From assembly GCA_017510725.1 (NCBI GenBank), contig JAFWMD010000046.1, forward strand, positions 1-33,049: a stretch of 33,049 nt of DNA, in the 5' to 3' direction. The DNA comes from Mogibacterium sp. Lineage in GTDB: Bacteria; Bacillota; Clostridia; Peptostreptococcales; Anaerovoracaceae. The notes beneath the pieces are model-generated. The model made no database searches. It was not told the DNA's origin and saw only the letters and a list, made by a program, of their open reading frames with translations. The position numbers were made by a program, and so were the translations under genes. Shown here one piece after another: positions 15,093 through 23,777 of the stretch; position 1 is the first letter of the stretch; each line of letters starts with the position of its first letter.

Positions 15093-16004
15093 CTACAGCA
15101 TTTGCATTTGTTTATCTGCGTATTCTTTGCAGTAATTCATGAAATTGGCAGCTTCTTCGGAGAGGCAGCTTTTGTCCGGGTACACGAAGAAGTAGTCGAT
15201 AGGATCTGTCAGCTCCGGAACTTCTATTCGTGAGACCTGGCCGTGCTGTGTAGCTCTGGCTGCAGCAATCTCATATATGAATGATATCGCTTCGATTTCA
15301 TGCAGATATTCTTCTATGGCCAGCATACTGCCTGCTTCGATCTCTACTTTGAATTTGTTCCAGTCGAACCCATGCCTTGCAAATACCTGGCTGATAACAT
15401 TATTAGCTGCAGCATTATGCTCACGGGAAATAACATTCTCCTTGATCAAATCTTTGAGTGAAGCAGTTTTACCCGCGAGAGGATGGGCAGGGTTGCAGAC
15501 GCATCTGAGGTAATCCTGAATAAATAATTCCTTTTCCATGCCGTCCGGCACAGCATATATATCTACAATCGCGTAATCAACTTTCCCCTCACCTATCAGC
15601 TGGCGCATCTCTTTACCTGATGCAATATATGAACAGATACGGTAATCCGGATGGAGCTTCATATAGTCAGATACCATCTTAGGCAGCAGATATTCACCCA
15701 TAGTCATATTCGAGGCAAAAACTACTTTCTTGTATTTATCTGATCCTTCGATTTCAGCTATTCGCTTCTCGACACTCTTCGAAAGTGAAATGATCTTGCT
15801 AAGTTCTCTTCTCAGAAACTCTCCTTCAGGGGTGAGATATAGCTGCTTGCCCTTGTATTCTACTAATTTCACACCATAATGATTCTCAAGAAAACGTATA
15901 TGCTGGGAAACCGCAGGCTGCGTGATATTCAGAATGTTTGCTGTCTGTGTGTAGCTTCTCGTCCCGCAAAGAGTCATGAATGTTTCGGTCCTGTAATCGA
16001 TCAT
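15093..16004 (-). CDS. LysR-family regulator of the peptide-use operon
   Basis: A 303-aa LysR-type protein. The winged helix covers residues 1-60 (TLCGTRSYTQTANILNITQP, AVSQHIRFLE). The effector domain follows (about 90-300; KKVVFASNMTMGEYLLPKMV opens it). It is CysL/CynR-like in overall pattern. ATG 16004 has GCGAGG six bases upstream; the earlier ATGs at 16031 and 16022 have none. It diverges from the AroM-led operon, the classical layout of a LysR activator and its target. The effector is unknown, presumably a peptide or amino-acid-derived compound. Confidence 0.9.
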   Translation of the reverse strand: MIDYRTETFMTLCGTRSYTQTANILNITQPAVSQHIRFLENHYGVKLVEYKGKQLYLTPEGEFLRRELSKIISLSKSVEKRIAEIEGSDKYKKVVFASNMTMGEYLLPKMVSDYMKLHPDYRICSYIASGKEMRQLIGEGKVDYAIVDIYAVPDGMEKELFIQDYLRCVCNPAHPLAGKTASLKDLIKENVISREHNAAANNVISQVFARHGFDWNKFKVEIEAGSMLAIEEYLHEIEAISFIYEIAAARATQHGQVSRIEVPELTDPIDYFFVYPDKSCLSEEAANFMNYCKEYADKQMQML

Positions 16005-16031
16005 TTTGCGCCTCGCTTTCATATAATTCAT

Positions 16032-16203
16032 ATGTTTTTAAACTCAGATAACAGACCATTCGGTCAAAAAAGGCAACTCTTCATCTATGAGTATAACATA
16101 ATTTTATAGAACATAAAATATTTAAAATTTTCATTTATGGAAGAATGGTGATATTGTTCATTTAGGCATACAATACATCTTAGCAACAGAGGAGGTGGAT
16201 TAG
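16032..16203 (+). promoter_or_regulatory. Divergent LysR/AroM control region
   Basis: An AT-rich intergenic region. The dyad TATAA-N7-TTATA (16092-16108) has the size of a LysR box. TACAAT (about 16169-16174) could be the operon's -10, but no good -35 lies 17 bases upstream, as is usual for activator-dependent promoters. AGAGGAGGTGG before ATG 16204 is a very strong ribosome site. Confidence 0.45.
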
Positions 16204-16878
16204 ATGAAAATCGGGGCTGTAACTATCGGTCAATCTCCAAGAGTCGATGTGACACCGGATATTATGCCAATATTCGGTGACGAAGTCGAACTGCTGCAAA
16301 TGGGGGCATTAGACGGATTGAGCAAAGAGGATATCGCTGCCATGGTGCCTAGAGAAGGGGATTATATCCTCGTATCAAGACTGAATGATGGATCTTTTGC
16401 AAAATTCAGTGAATCGTATATAGCAGAGCGTATGCAGCAATGCGTGACTGCATTAGAGGAGCAGGGAGCCGCAGTGATTATGGTCATGTGTGCCGGCGAG
16501 TTCCCTCTTTTCAAAGCGCGAGTGCCTGTGATATATCCGGGCAAAGTCCTTGATGGACTTGCCGCTGCACTGACACCACGCAAAAGGCTCATAGTTATCA
16601 CGCCTGATGAGCAGCAGCTCTCACAGGCGTACAGACACTGGGGGCCGGTAATGGATGAAATATATCCATTCGCTGCTAATCCTTACGGACCGATGTCTGA
16701 GGTCGAGGAGGCTGCGGCAAAAGCAAAAGACGTAGAGGCTGATCTTGTGGTCATGGACTGCATCGGTTTCTCCGTCAAAGCCAAAGAGATCGTTGCGAAA
16801 GCAACAGGTCTGCCGGTCTTGCTTTGCAGGACAGTCCTTGCAAGAACTGCTTGTGAAGTTTTAGCCGGATTACAGTGA
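16204..16878 (+). CDS. AroM family protein
   Basis: A 224-aa cytosolic protein matching AroM (first 14 residues MKIGAVTIGQSPRV are typical). AroM was named for its place beside aroL in E. coli and has no established reaction. Two cysteines, Cys96 (VMCAGEF) and Cys186 (VMDCIGF), lie 90 residues apart, each at the end of a hydrophobic strand. This is the arrangement of the two catalytic cysteines of Asp/Glu racemases, so a racemase-like fold is a reasonable inference. It is the first gene of the operon, 30 bases before the OPT transporter. Confidence 0.85.
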   Translation: MKIGAVTIGQSPRVDVTPDIMPIFGDEVELLQMGALDGLSKEDIAAMVPREGDYILVSRLNDGSFAKFSESYIAERMQQCVTALEEQGAAVIMVMCAGEFPLFKARVPVIYPGKVLDGLAAALTPRKRLIVITPDEQQLSQAYRHWGPVMDEIYPFAANPYGPMSEVEEAAAKAKDVEADLVVMDCIGFSVKAKEIVAKATGLPVLLCRTVLARTACEVLAGLQ

Positions 16879-16908
16879 CGGGTAGATTTGTGGGAAGGAG
16901 TAAAGAAA

Positions 16909-18507
16909 ATGAACGAAAATGAAAAGAACCTAAGGCAACATCCTAAAGCGTTGGATCCGAGTGTTCTCATACTCAATATCATACTTGCTGTTCTTGGCTC
17001 GATTATCGGTCTTGAGATCATCGTTCGTATTGGTATCAGTACGAATACGTCGATTATCGGCGCGCTGTTTGCGATCATTATTTCAAGGATACCGGTAAGT
17101 ATCTTTAAGAAATTCAAAGATATCAACGTCCAGAATCTCGTACAGACTAATATTTCGGGCGCTACATTCTGTGCAGCAAACTCTTTGATCCTTGCAATTG
17201 GCATCCCGTTCCTGCTCGGAGAACCAGGACTTGTAGTCCCGATGCTTGTAGGTGCCACGATTGCATCCATCATAGACGCAACCATCTTATATAAGACATT
17301 CGATACTGAAATGTTCCCTGCAGCAGAGCCGTGGCCTCCTGGAGTAGCAGCTGCTGAGACGATCAAGGCTTGCGCAGGACAGACAAAGCAGGCAGTCCTG
17401 CTGCTTGTAGGTATTGCCGGTGGCGTTGCCGGCAAAGCTTTATTCGGGATCCCGATGGATATCCTCGGCGTAGCCTGGATCGGCGACATCTGGGCACTCA
17501 GCGCATTCGGCGTAGGTGCTCTTGCGATTGGTCTTTCTAATGACTTTGGATTCCCAATGGGTCAGTACTACGTACCGCACGGAATCATGATCGGTGCCGG
17601 CCTTGTAGCTCTTATTCAGGTGTTCATGATGCTGTTCAGGAAGGACAGCGGAAGCGACTCTGTAGCAGGCAAGTTCACATCCAGCATGAAGGATATGAAG
17701 AAGGCTATCTTTGGCGGTTACGGAGCATACGTTGCAGTAGCTCTTGTACTTGCAATATTCTGCGGCTTCTTCCAGCAGATGGGATTCCTGCAGTTCGTAT
17801 TCTGGGTACTTTACGCAGCGTTTGCAGCTATCGCATCAGAACTGATCATCGGTATGGCAGCCATGCACTCCGGATGGTTCCCTGGATTCGCAACCGCTCT
17901 TATCTTCCTGATCGTAGGTATGCTTGCAGGATTCCCGCCACTTGGCCTTGCGATTCTTGCAGGTTATACATCAGCGACAGGACCTGCATTCTCAGATATG
18001 GCTTATGACCTCAAGTGCGGATATATCCTCAGAGGAGGCGGAGAAGATCCTGAATTTGAGAAAGAAGGACGTAAGCAACAATATATTTCAGAGGTCATCG
18101 CATTCGTAGTAGCTATGATCGTTGTGGCAGTTGTTTATAAGACATATTTCGCAGCTGATCTGTTCGCTCCTGTATCACGTACGTTCCTTACAACTATTGA
18201 AGCAGGTTCTTCACCGGAAATCGCTAAGTGGCTCGTGATCTGGGCTGTACCGGGTGCGATCATCCAGTTCATAGGAGGCCCTAACAAACAGCTCGGAGTA
18301 CTCCTTGCAACAGGTCTTCTGGTAGGAAGCACGATAACAGGTATCACTACTATAGTAGCTCTTATCATAAGAGTCATCGTGATCAAGTGGAAGGGCGAGA
18401 AGGGACAGAGCATCATGTACATACTCGCGGCAGGCTCTCTCGCAGGTTCAGCGCTGTACAGCTTCTTCTCTTCAACATTGGCACTTGGCAAATCCTTGAA
18501 GAAGTAA
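16909..18507 (+). CDS. OPT-family oligopeptide transporter
   Basis: A 532-aa inner-membrane protein with about fourteen hydrophobic segments. The OPT/YSL family imports oligopeptides or metal-chelate-like compounds with protons. The segment WPPGVAAAETI (about 146-156) after TEMFPAAEP matches the conserved family region, and GFPMGQYYVPHGIMIGAGL (about 217-235) and WFPGFATALIFLIVGMLAG (about 324-342) fit inner repeats. A GGGEDPEFEKEGR loop is cytoplasmic. The start at 16909 follows GGAAGGAG; upstream in-frame codons lack a site. Position after AroM and before two hydrolases points to peptide-type substrates. Confidence 0.9.
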   Translation: MNENEKNLRQHPKALDPSVLILNIILAVLGSIIGLEIIVRIGISTNTSIIGALFAIIISRIPVSIFKKFKDINVQNLVQTNISGATFCAANSLILAIGIPFLLGEPGLVVPMLVGATIASIIDATILYKTFDTEMFPAAEPWPPGVAAAETIKACAGQTKQAVLLLVGIAGGVAGKALFGIPMDILGVAWIGDIWALSAFGVGALAIGLSNDFGFPMGQYYVPHGIMIGAGLVALIQVFMMLFRKDSGSDSVAGKFTSSMKDMKKAIFGGYGAYVAVALVLAIFCGFFQQMGFLQFVFWVLYAAFAAIASELIIGMAAMHSGWFPGFATALIFLIVGMLAGFPPLGLAILAGYTSATGPAFSDMAYDLKCGYILRGGGEDPEFEKEGRKQQYISEVIAFVVAMIVVAVVYKTYFAADLFAPVSRTFLTTIEAGSSPEIAKWLVIWAVPGAIIQFIGGPNKQLGVLLATGLLVGSTITGITTIVALIIRVIVIKWKGEKGQSIMYILAAGSLAGSALYSFFSSTLALGKSLKK

Positions 18508-18564
18508 AAATTTTATTTAAATAATTCAAAATAAATCGATAGAAGAAAAAAGGAGGCACTACTA

Positions 18565-19638
18565 ATGGAACTCAATCTGGGTTTTGAAGCAAGAGACGAG
18601 TACTTGCAGCTGGAAACATTCAAGGGCGCTATGGTTCTCTTACGCGATGTAATGCTTGTCAAACCGGGACTTAATGTACTCATCACTGGTGATACATCTT
18701 CGGATAAGCGTGTAATGGATGCTTTTGCGGCAGCTGCTTATGCACTTGACTGCATACCGGTGACAGCGACATACCCTACGGCACCACTTTCACTGATGGA
18801 TCCGCCTACAATGATCCAGGAAGCAGCTATGGAAGCCGATGTATGGCTTGAGTGCGCTTATCAGACGGTACAGCATACACCGTCCTGGCAGAAAGTCATT
18901 GCGCATGGAAGAGTACGCTACATGTGCCTGACAGGTATCGATGTAGACATGCTTGTAAGATGTGTTGCAAATGTCAAATATGACGCGATGGTAGAATTCG
19001 GCGAATATCTCAAAGCGACCATCGAGAAAGTAGATAAGATCGAGATCAAATCTGCTAATGGCACAGACCTCGTTGCATATGAGAGTGGCAGAAAAGTCCG
19101 TCACTCAGGACAGAAATACTGTATCGACGGATATCCATATATGCTCGGTGGACAGATCTCATGGTGCCCGCTTGAATCTACTATCAACGGAACACTTGTC
19201 TTCGACGGCGCTATCTGGCCACCTGCAGATCTGTGCAAACTTAATGAACCTATCAAGCTGACTCTTGAAAATGGTGTAGTTACCAATATCGAGGGAGGCA
19301 AGGAAGCTCAGAGACTTGCTGAGTGGATGGCATCATTCAATTGTCCGGAATCTTACAGACTTGCTCATTATTCGCTGGGATTCAATCCTGGAGTCAAGGC
19401 TCCTACAGGCAGGATAGTAGAGGACGAGCGTGTATTCGGCGGAGCTGAATTCGGAATCGGAAGTCAGGGCGCGGCTATTATGGGCGAGAAGTGGGATGCT
19501 CCGAGCCACACAGATGGAACTATCGTAAAGCCGACACTCATCTTTGACGGAGTAGTCTTCGAGCAGGATGGTGTATATCTTGATCCTAAGGCAAGAGAGT
19601 TCTGCAGAAAGATGGGCCTGCCTGGATACGAAGACTGA
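18565..19638 (+). CDS. NicX/M29-like metalloprotein
   Basis: A 357-aa protein in the superfamily that joins M29 aminopeptidases with 2,5-dihydroxypyridine dioxygenase (NicX). An N-terminal alpha/beta domain (VLITGDTSSDKRVMDAFAAA, about 45-64) precedes the metal-binding C-domain. His268 (RLAHYSLGFNPG) and His315-x-Asp317 (PSHTDG) align in spacing with the iron ligands reported for Pseudomonas NicX (His265, His318, Asp320). The paired glutamates of true M29 enzymes are not all evident. The reaction is unknown, possibly hydrolytic in an anaerobe. AAAGGAGG lies ten bases before ATG. It is cotranscribed with OPT and the M20 gene. Confidence 0.75.
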   Translation: MELNLGFEARDEYLQLETFKGAMVLLRDVMLVKPGLNVLITGDTSSDKRVMDAFAAAAYALDCIPVTATYPTAPLSLMDPPTMIQEAAMEADVWLECAYQTVQHTPSWQKVIAHGRVRYMCLTGIDVDMLVRCVANVKYDAMVEFGEYLKATIEKVDKIEIKSANGTDLVAYESGRKVRHSGQKYCIDGYPYMLGGQISWCPLESTINGTLVFDGAIWPPADLCKLNEPIKLTLENGVVTNIEGGKEAQRLAEWMASFNCPESYRLAHYSLGFNPGVKAPTGRIVEDERVFGGAEFGIGSQGAAIMGEKWDAPSHTDGTIVKPTLIFDGVVFEQDGVYLDPKAREFCRKMGLPGYED

Positions 19639-19660
19639 TCAGGTACCAAGGCAAATAATA

Positions 19661-21052
19661 ATGGAAAAAAAATTAAACGATTTGATTGAAAGCTATCAGG
19701 AAGACATGATAGCGGACCTCAAAAGGCTGGTCAGGATCCCGAGTGTCCTTGATCCTGACACAGCTGGCCCAGGCGCCCCCTTCGGGCAAGGAGCCCGGGA
19801 TGTACTGGACGAGGTCATCAGAATTTCAGAGGAGCTCGGTTTCGAAGCGAAGGATTATGACGGTTATGCCGCTTCCGTCAGATATGGAAGCGGCGGCCGT
19901 GAGGTCGGTATGCTTTGCCATGCTGATGTAGTACCGGTCGACGATAACTGGCTCACTGATCCATTTGATCCTGTTATCAAGGATGGCAGGATGTATGGAA
20001 GGGGAACGGTTGATGACAAAGGACCGCTCATAGCAGCAATGTATGCCATGAAAGCGATTAAGGAGAGCGGGCTTGAGCTGGATGGTCATATCAACCACAT
20101 AATCGGCTGCAATGAAGAGACCGGCCATGAGTGCATCAAGTATTATCTGACTAAAGAGAAGTGTCCGGACATAGGATTTTCTCCGGACGGTAGTTTCCCG
20201 GTGATCCATGCTGAAAAAGGCATAATCCGTTACACGATAACTCATCCTGTAGAACAGCCTGATGGAACAGCTGTATTCGTCAAAAAGATTGCTGGGGGGA
20301 CAGTAGTGAATGCAGTTCCGAATCTGGCTAAAGTCTGGCTGGAAGGGAGCAAAGAGGTTTTGCAGGAAGTAGCGGACAGCTTTGGCGGAGAGCACGCATG
20401 GGAAGACGGAGCTCTGGTGCTTTCATTCACCGGAGTCAGTGCGCATTCTATGCAGCCATGGCTCGGGAAGAACGCGATACTGCCTATGCTGGCATTCATG
20501 AAAGATGTCAATGGCCTCAGCGATGACGTAAAGAAATTCTTTACTTCGCTTGATTCACTTTATGCTGATGGATGGGAAGGAAAGAATATCGGTATAGCAT
20601 GTGAGGACCAGCTTTCGGGGAAACTTACCATGAACCTGGGAGTCATCCGGTTTGAGAACGGAATATCTGAACTGAAGGTCGATCTTCGTTGCCCTGTTCA
20701 TATAGACCTTGAACAGATATGGAAAACGACAGATATAAACTGTCAGAAATATGGATTCCATCCTGTGTACTGGCAGATGAGACCACCTCTTTATATACCT
20801 AAGGAAGCACCTTTGGTCGAAACTCTGCTGGGAGTATATAACGAGATGACTGGTGAGAAAGCTGAAGCTATCACGATCGGCGGAGGCACCTACTGTCGTG
20901 ATGTCATTAACTTCGTATCGTTCGGACCTGTTTTTCCTTATGAAAAGGAACTGGCCCATGAAGCAAATGAGTTCATCGGCATCAAAGAATTCATTATGGC
21001 ATCGAAACTGTATGCGCAGGCGTTGTATGCACTGTTAAGACCGGAAGTGTGA
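19661..21052 (+). CDS. M20 family dipeptidase (PepV/Sapep-like)
   Basis: A 463-aa di-zinc peptidase. Ligands and catalytic residues are all visible: His87 (CHADVVP), Asp118 (GRGTVDDKGP), the Glu152-Glu153 pair (NEETGHE), Asp176 (SPDGSFP) and His433 (LAHEANE). Length, the VDDKGP motif and the large insertion domain fit the PepV-like dipeptidases, which release amino acids from dipeptides including unusual ones such as beta-Ala or D-residue peptides. The start at 19661 lies 22 bases after the previous stop; its ribosome site (CCAAGGC) is weak. A strong terminator follows, splitting the operon here. Confidence 0.9.
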   Translation: MEKKLNDLIESYQEDMIADLKRLVRIPSVLDPDTAGPGAPFGQGARDVLDEVIRISEELGFEAKDYDGYAASVRYGSGGREVGMLCHADVVPVDDNWLTDPFDPVIKDGRMYGRGTVDDKGPLIAAMYAMKAIKESGLELDGHINHIIGCNEETGHECIKYYLTKEKCPDIGFSPDGSFPVIHAEKGIIRYTITHPVEQPDGTAVFVKKIAGGTVVNAVPNLAKVWLEGSKEVLQEVADSFGGEHAWEDGALVLSFTGVSAHSMQPWLGKNAILPMLAFMKDVNGLSDDVKKFFTSLDSLYADGWEGKNIGIACEDQLSGKLTMNLGVIRFENGISELKVDLRCPVHIDLEQIWKTTDINCQKYGFHPVYWQMRPPLYIPKEAPLVETLLGVYNEMTGEKAEAITIGGGTYCRDVINFVSFGPVFPYEKELAHEANEFIGIKEFIMASKLYAQALYALLRPEV

Positions 21053-21062
21053 TTTCAATCGG

Positions 21063-21118
21063 CCCGGAGATCCAGAAAACCCATAAAAACTCTGGGTCTC
21101 CGGGTTTTCCTATTTTAT
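21063..21118 (+). terminator. Internal terminator between M20 and DUF1177
   Basis: CCCGGAGA (21063-21070) and CCAGA pair with TCTGG and TCTCCGGG (21097-21104), followed by TTTTCCTATTTTATT. It probably reduces rather than blocks expression of the downstream genes, unless a second promoter lies at 21105-21144. Confidence 0.85.
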
Positions 21119-21144
21119 TCAAGCAATCATAAGGAGAAAATATC

Positions 21145-22089
21145 ATGTTGATGAAACAGATTCTGGAAATATACGATATCCTTGACAGCATCTATGCGAA
21201 CGGTGCTGCGATGGAAGAGTATCTGCGCGTCATTGATCCGGATGCGGATATTGACGTATATGAATTAAAGGGTGAAAATGGTGACGGAAAAACTGACATG
21301 ATCAAGATCCGTATCCCGGGAACCAAAGGGAAGACAGTAGGGGGCGAAGCGCCAACCATCGGTCTTCTCGGGCGTCTTGGGGGGATCGGCGCAAGACCTG
21401 AAAGAATAGGCTTTGTATCAGATGGTGATGGCGCTCTGTGTGCTCTTGCGATCGCTGCAAAGATCCTGGATATGAGAAAGAAGGGCGATGTGCTTGAAGG
21501 TGATGTGCTGATTTCCACGCACATTTGCCCGGTAGCCCCGACTCAGCCTCACAAGCCTGTCGCTTTCATGGGATCACCTGTTGAGATCGCGCAGGTCAAC
21601 AAAGAGGAAGTGTCTGATGATCTTGACGCGATCCTTTCCGTTGATACGACCAAGGGGAACCGCGTTATCAATACACGTGGTTTTGCGATTTCACCAACTG
21701 TCAAGGAAGGCTACATACTCAAAACTTCTGAAGATCTGCTGGATATCATGCAGATCACGACAGGAAGGCTGCCTTATGTTTTCCCGTTGACCACTCAGGA
21801 TATTACGCCTTATGGCAATGACCTTTACCATCTGAATTCCGTGCTGCAGCCTTGCACGGCAACACCTGCCCCGGTCGTAGGAGTAGCTATCACGACCGAG
21901 ATGCCGGTCCCGGGCTGTGCAACAGGCGCTACTCATATATGCGATGTTGAGGAGGCAGCGAGATTCATGCTTGAGGTCGCAAAATCATTCGGCCGCGGGG
22001 AATGTCAGTTCTACGACAAAGAAGAGTACGAGAAGATCGTACATAAGTATGGCTCAATGAAGCATCTGCAGACCAAGGGCAGAGAATAG
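21145..22089 (+). CDS. DUF1177 family protein
   Basis: A 314-aa cytosolic protein matching DUF1177, a family with no proven activity often found beside AroM, OPT and M29 genes. Visible conserved-looking stretches are GLLGRLGGIGARPERIGFVS (about 74-93), the DGDGA motif just after it, STHICPVAPTQPHKPVAFMG (about 126-145) and GAGATTI-like CATGATHICDVEEAARF near 265. The acidic and His residues in these motifs could bind a metal. AAGGAGA is eight bases before ATG. It is followed after 42 bases by an M29 aminopeptidase. Confidence 0.85.
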   Translation: MLMKQILEIYDILDSIYANGAAMEEYLRVIDPDADIDVYELKGENGDGKTDMIKIRIPGTKGKTVGGEAPTIGLLGRLGGIGARPERIGFVSDGDGALCALAIAAKILDMRKKGDVLEGDVLISTHICPVAPTQPHKPVAFMGSPVEIAQVNKEEVSDDLDAILSVDTTKGNRVINTRGFAISPTVKEGYILKTSEDLLDIMQITTGRLPYVFPLTTQDITPYGNDLYHLNSVLQPCTATPAPVVGVAITTEMPVPGCATGATHICDVEEAARFMLEVAKSFGRGECQFYDKEEYEKIVHKYGSMKHLQTKGRE

Positions 22090-22131
22090 AAGGAAATAAA
22101 GATAATTAGTCGAGGATAAAAGGAAACAATT

Positions 22132-23079
22132 ATGGAATTAAAAGAGATCGGCAGGAATATTCTGACAGGGTGTATGGGTCTTAGACCTGGAGAGAAGGTT
22201 CTTATCGTTACTGATGACGCAAAACTTCCAATAGGCACTGCATTATATGAAAGTGCCAGATCTTTAGGTAATGAGTCGGTGCTTATGCTGATGCCGGAGG
22301 GCAAGGTCTCAGGTGAGGAGCCGCTTGAATGTGTAGCACAGGCAATGCTGGCAGCCGATGTTGTACTTGCGCCTACTGCAAAATCGATCACACATACCAA
22401 TGCAAAGATCGCCGCGCAGGCTAAGGGGGTCAGAGTTGCCACGATGCCTGGAATTACTGAAGAGATGTTTGGTAACGGCGCCATGACAGCGGACTATTCC
22501 AGGGTCGAAGCACTGACGGATAAAGTCACCGAATTGCTTACAAATGCAGATACAGCAACCATTCTCAAGGACGGATATAAGCTTACTTTGGATCTTAAAG
22601 GCCGCCGCGGCGTAGCAAGTCCAGGTGTATATAGAGAGCCTGGAAAATGCGGGAATCTCCCATCGGGCGAGGGATATATAGCGCCTCTCGAGGATGGTGT
22701 GAACGGCGATTTGCTTGTTGATGGCTCTATGGTAGGAGTTGGAAAGCTATCATCTCCGCTTCATTTTGTGATCAGGAATGGAAAGATAGAGTCTATCGAA
22801 GGTGAGGATGCAGACAAACTGGACATCCTGCTGGCGAATGACAACAATCGAACTGTGGCTGAGCTTGGGATTGGAACTAACGATGCGGCCATTCTGAACG
22901 GAATCATTCTGGAGGACGAGAAAGTCTATGGCACCGTACATGTCGCATTTGGCACGAATGCTTCTTTCGGTGGAATCAATAAGGCCGACTGTCATATGGA
23001 CGGGATTGTGCTGAAACCTACTCTTTATCTTGATGATCTTCTGGTAATAAAAGACGGGGAATTTGTATATGAACAATAA
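22132..23079 (+). CDS. M29 family metallo-aminopeptidase
   Basis: A 315-aa aminopeptidase-T-like enzyme. Probable metal ligands are Glu180 (NLPSGE), Glu244 (VAELGIG), His270 (TVHVAFG) and His288 (DCHMDG), in the usual order and spacing of M29. It is shorter than classical AmpS/AmpT (about 400 aa), mainly in the N-terminal region. It removes N-terminal residues from peptides in the cytosol. AAAGGAAAC lies before the ATG. Its last 11 bases overlap the racemase gene, so the two are translationally coupled, suggesting a shared substrate flow. Confidence 0.85.
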   Translation: MELKEIGRNILTGCMGLRPGEKVLIVTDDAKLPIGTALYESARSLGNESVLMLMPEGKVSGEEPLECVAQAMLAADVVLAPTAKSITHTNAKIAAQAKGVRVATMPGITEEMFGNGAMTADYSRVEALTDKVTELLTNADTATILKDGYKLTLDLKGRRGVASPGVYREPGKCGNLPSGEGYIAPLEDGVNGDLLVDGSMVGVGKLSSPLHFVIRNGKIESIEGEDADKLDILLANDNNRTVAELGIGTNDAAILNGIILEDEKVYGTVHVAFGTNASFGGINKADCHMDGIVLKPTLYLDDLLVIKDGEFVYEQ

Positions 23080-23758
23080 GAGACTTGATGCGAGCCTTGA
23101 TGTGGGGCTGATCCGCGTGCTCACAAGCAACGATCAATACTTTGTGGATACGCATGGTCGTCTTATCATGGAAAACTATCCCGGAATCAATGTTGAAAGC
23201 ATCTGCATACCTGATCAATGGGAAGGCATACATGACGATGAGACGCTTGCTAAGGCACTGCCTAAGATAGTAGAAGCAGCGCAGGGCTTTGCAGATAAGG
23301 ACATGATCCTTGTTAGCTGTGCTGATGATCCGGCAGTAGATATGATCAGGGAAGAAATGCCTGAATTGCCTGTTGCTGGCGGGGGAGAGACGACTGTAGC
23401 CATGGCACTTTGGTACAGCAGCAGGATCGGCGTGATCGGGATCACGGACAGACCGCCCAGAGCATATCTTAGCAATGCCGAGGGCAAGATCGCTTTGTAT
23501 GAAAAGATAAACCAAGTAAACAGTACTCTTGATCTTCTTTCCGATGAGGGCAAGAGGGGTGTGCTGGAGTGTGCGCGCAGGATCAAAGAAGCCGGCTGCG
23601 GTGTCATCGCTCTTGCATGTACAGGCATGTCTACGATAGGCATAGCCGGTCTGATAGAACGTGAGACAGGACTGCCTGTGGTCGATCCGGTCATCGCGGA
23701 GGGTGCTTTTGCATATCACGAACTCATTCGTAAGAAATACAGAAATACAGGGGACTGA
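23069..23758 (+). CDS. Asp/Glu/hydantoin racemase family protein
   Basis: A 229-aa protein of the aspartate/glutamate racemase superfamily. The two cysteines that move protons between the enantiomers are Cys84 (LVSCADDP) and Cys184 (ALACTGMS), 100 residues apart. The glycine-rich AGGGETT near 103 and GVIGITD near 121 fit the hydantoin-racemase-like branch. It starts inside the end of the M29 gene, with GGGGA eight bases upstream; the next Met upstream belongs to the overlap. A role in inverting amino acids or cyclic derivatives released by the peptidases is inferred. Confidence 0.85.
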   Translation: MNNKRLDASLDVGLIRVLTSNDQYFVDTHGRLIMENYPGINVESICIPDQWEGIHDDETLAKALPKIVEAAQGFADKDMILVSCADDPAVDMIREEMPELPVAGGGETTVAMALWYSSRIGVIGITDRPPRAYLSNAEGKIALYEKINQVNSTLDLLSDEGKRGVLECARRIKEAGCGVIALACTGMSTIGIAGLIERETGLPVVDPVIAEGAFAYHELIRKKYRNTGD

Positions 23759-23777
23759 AGAGACCAGGGAAATCAAA

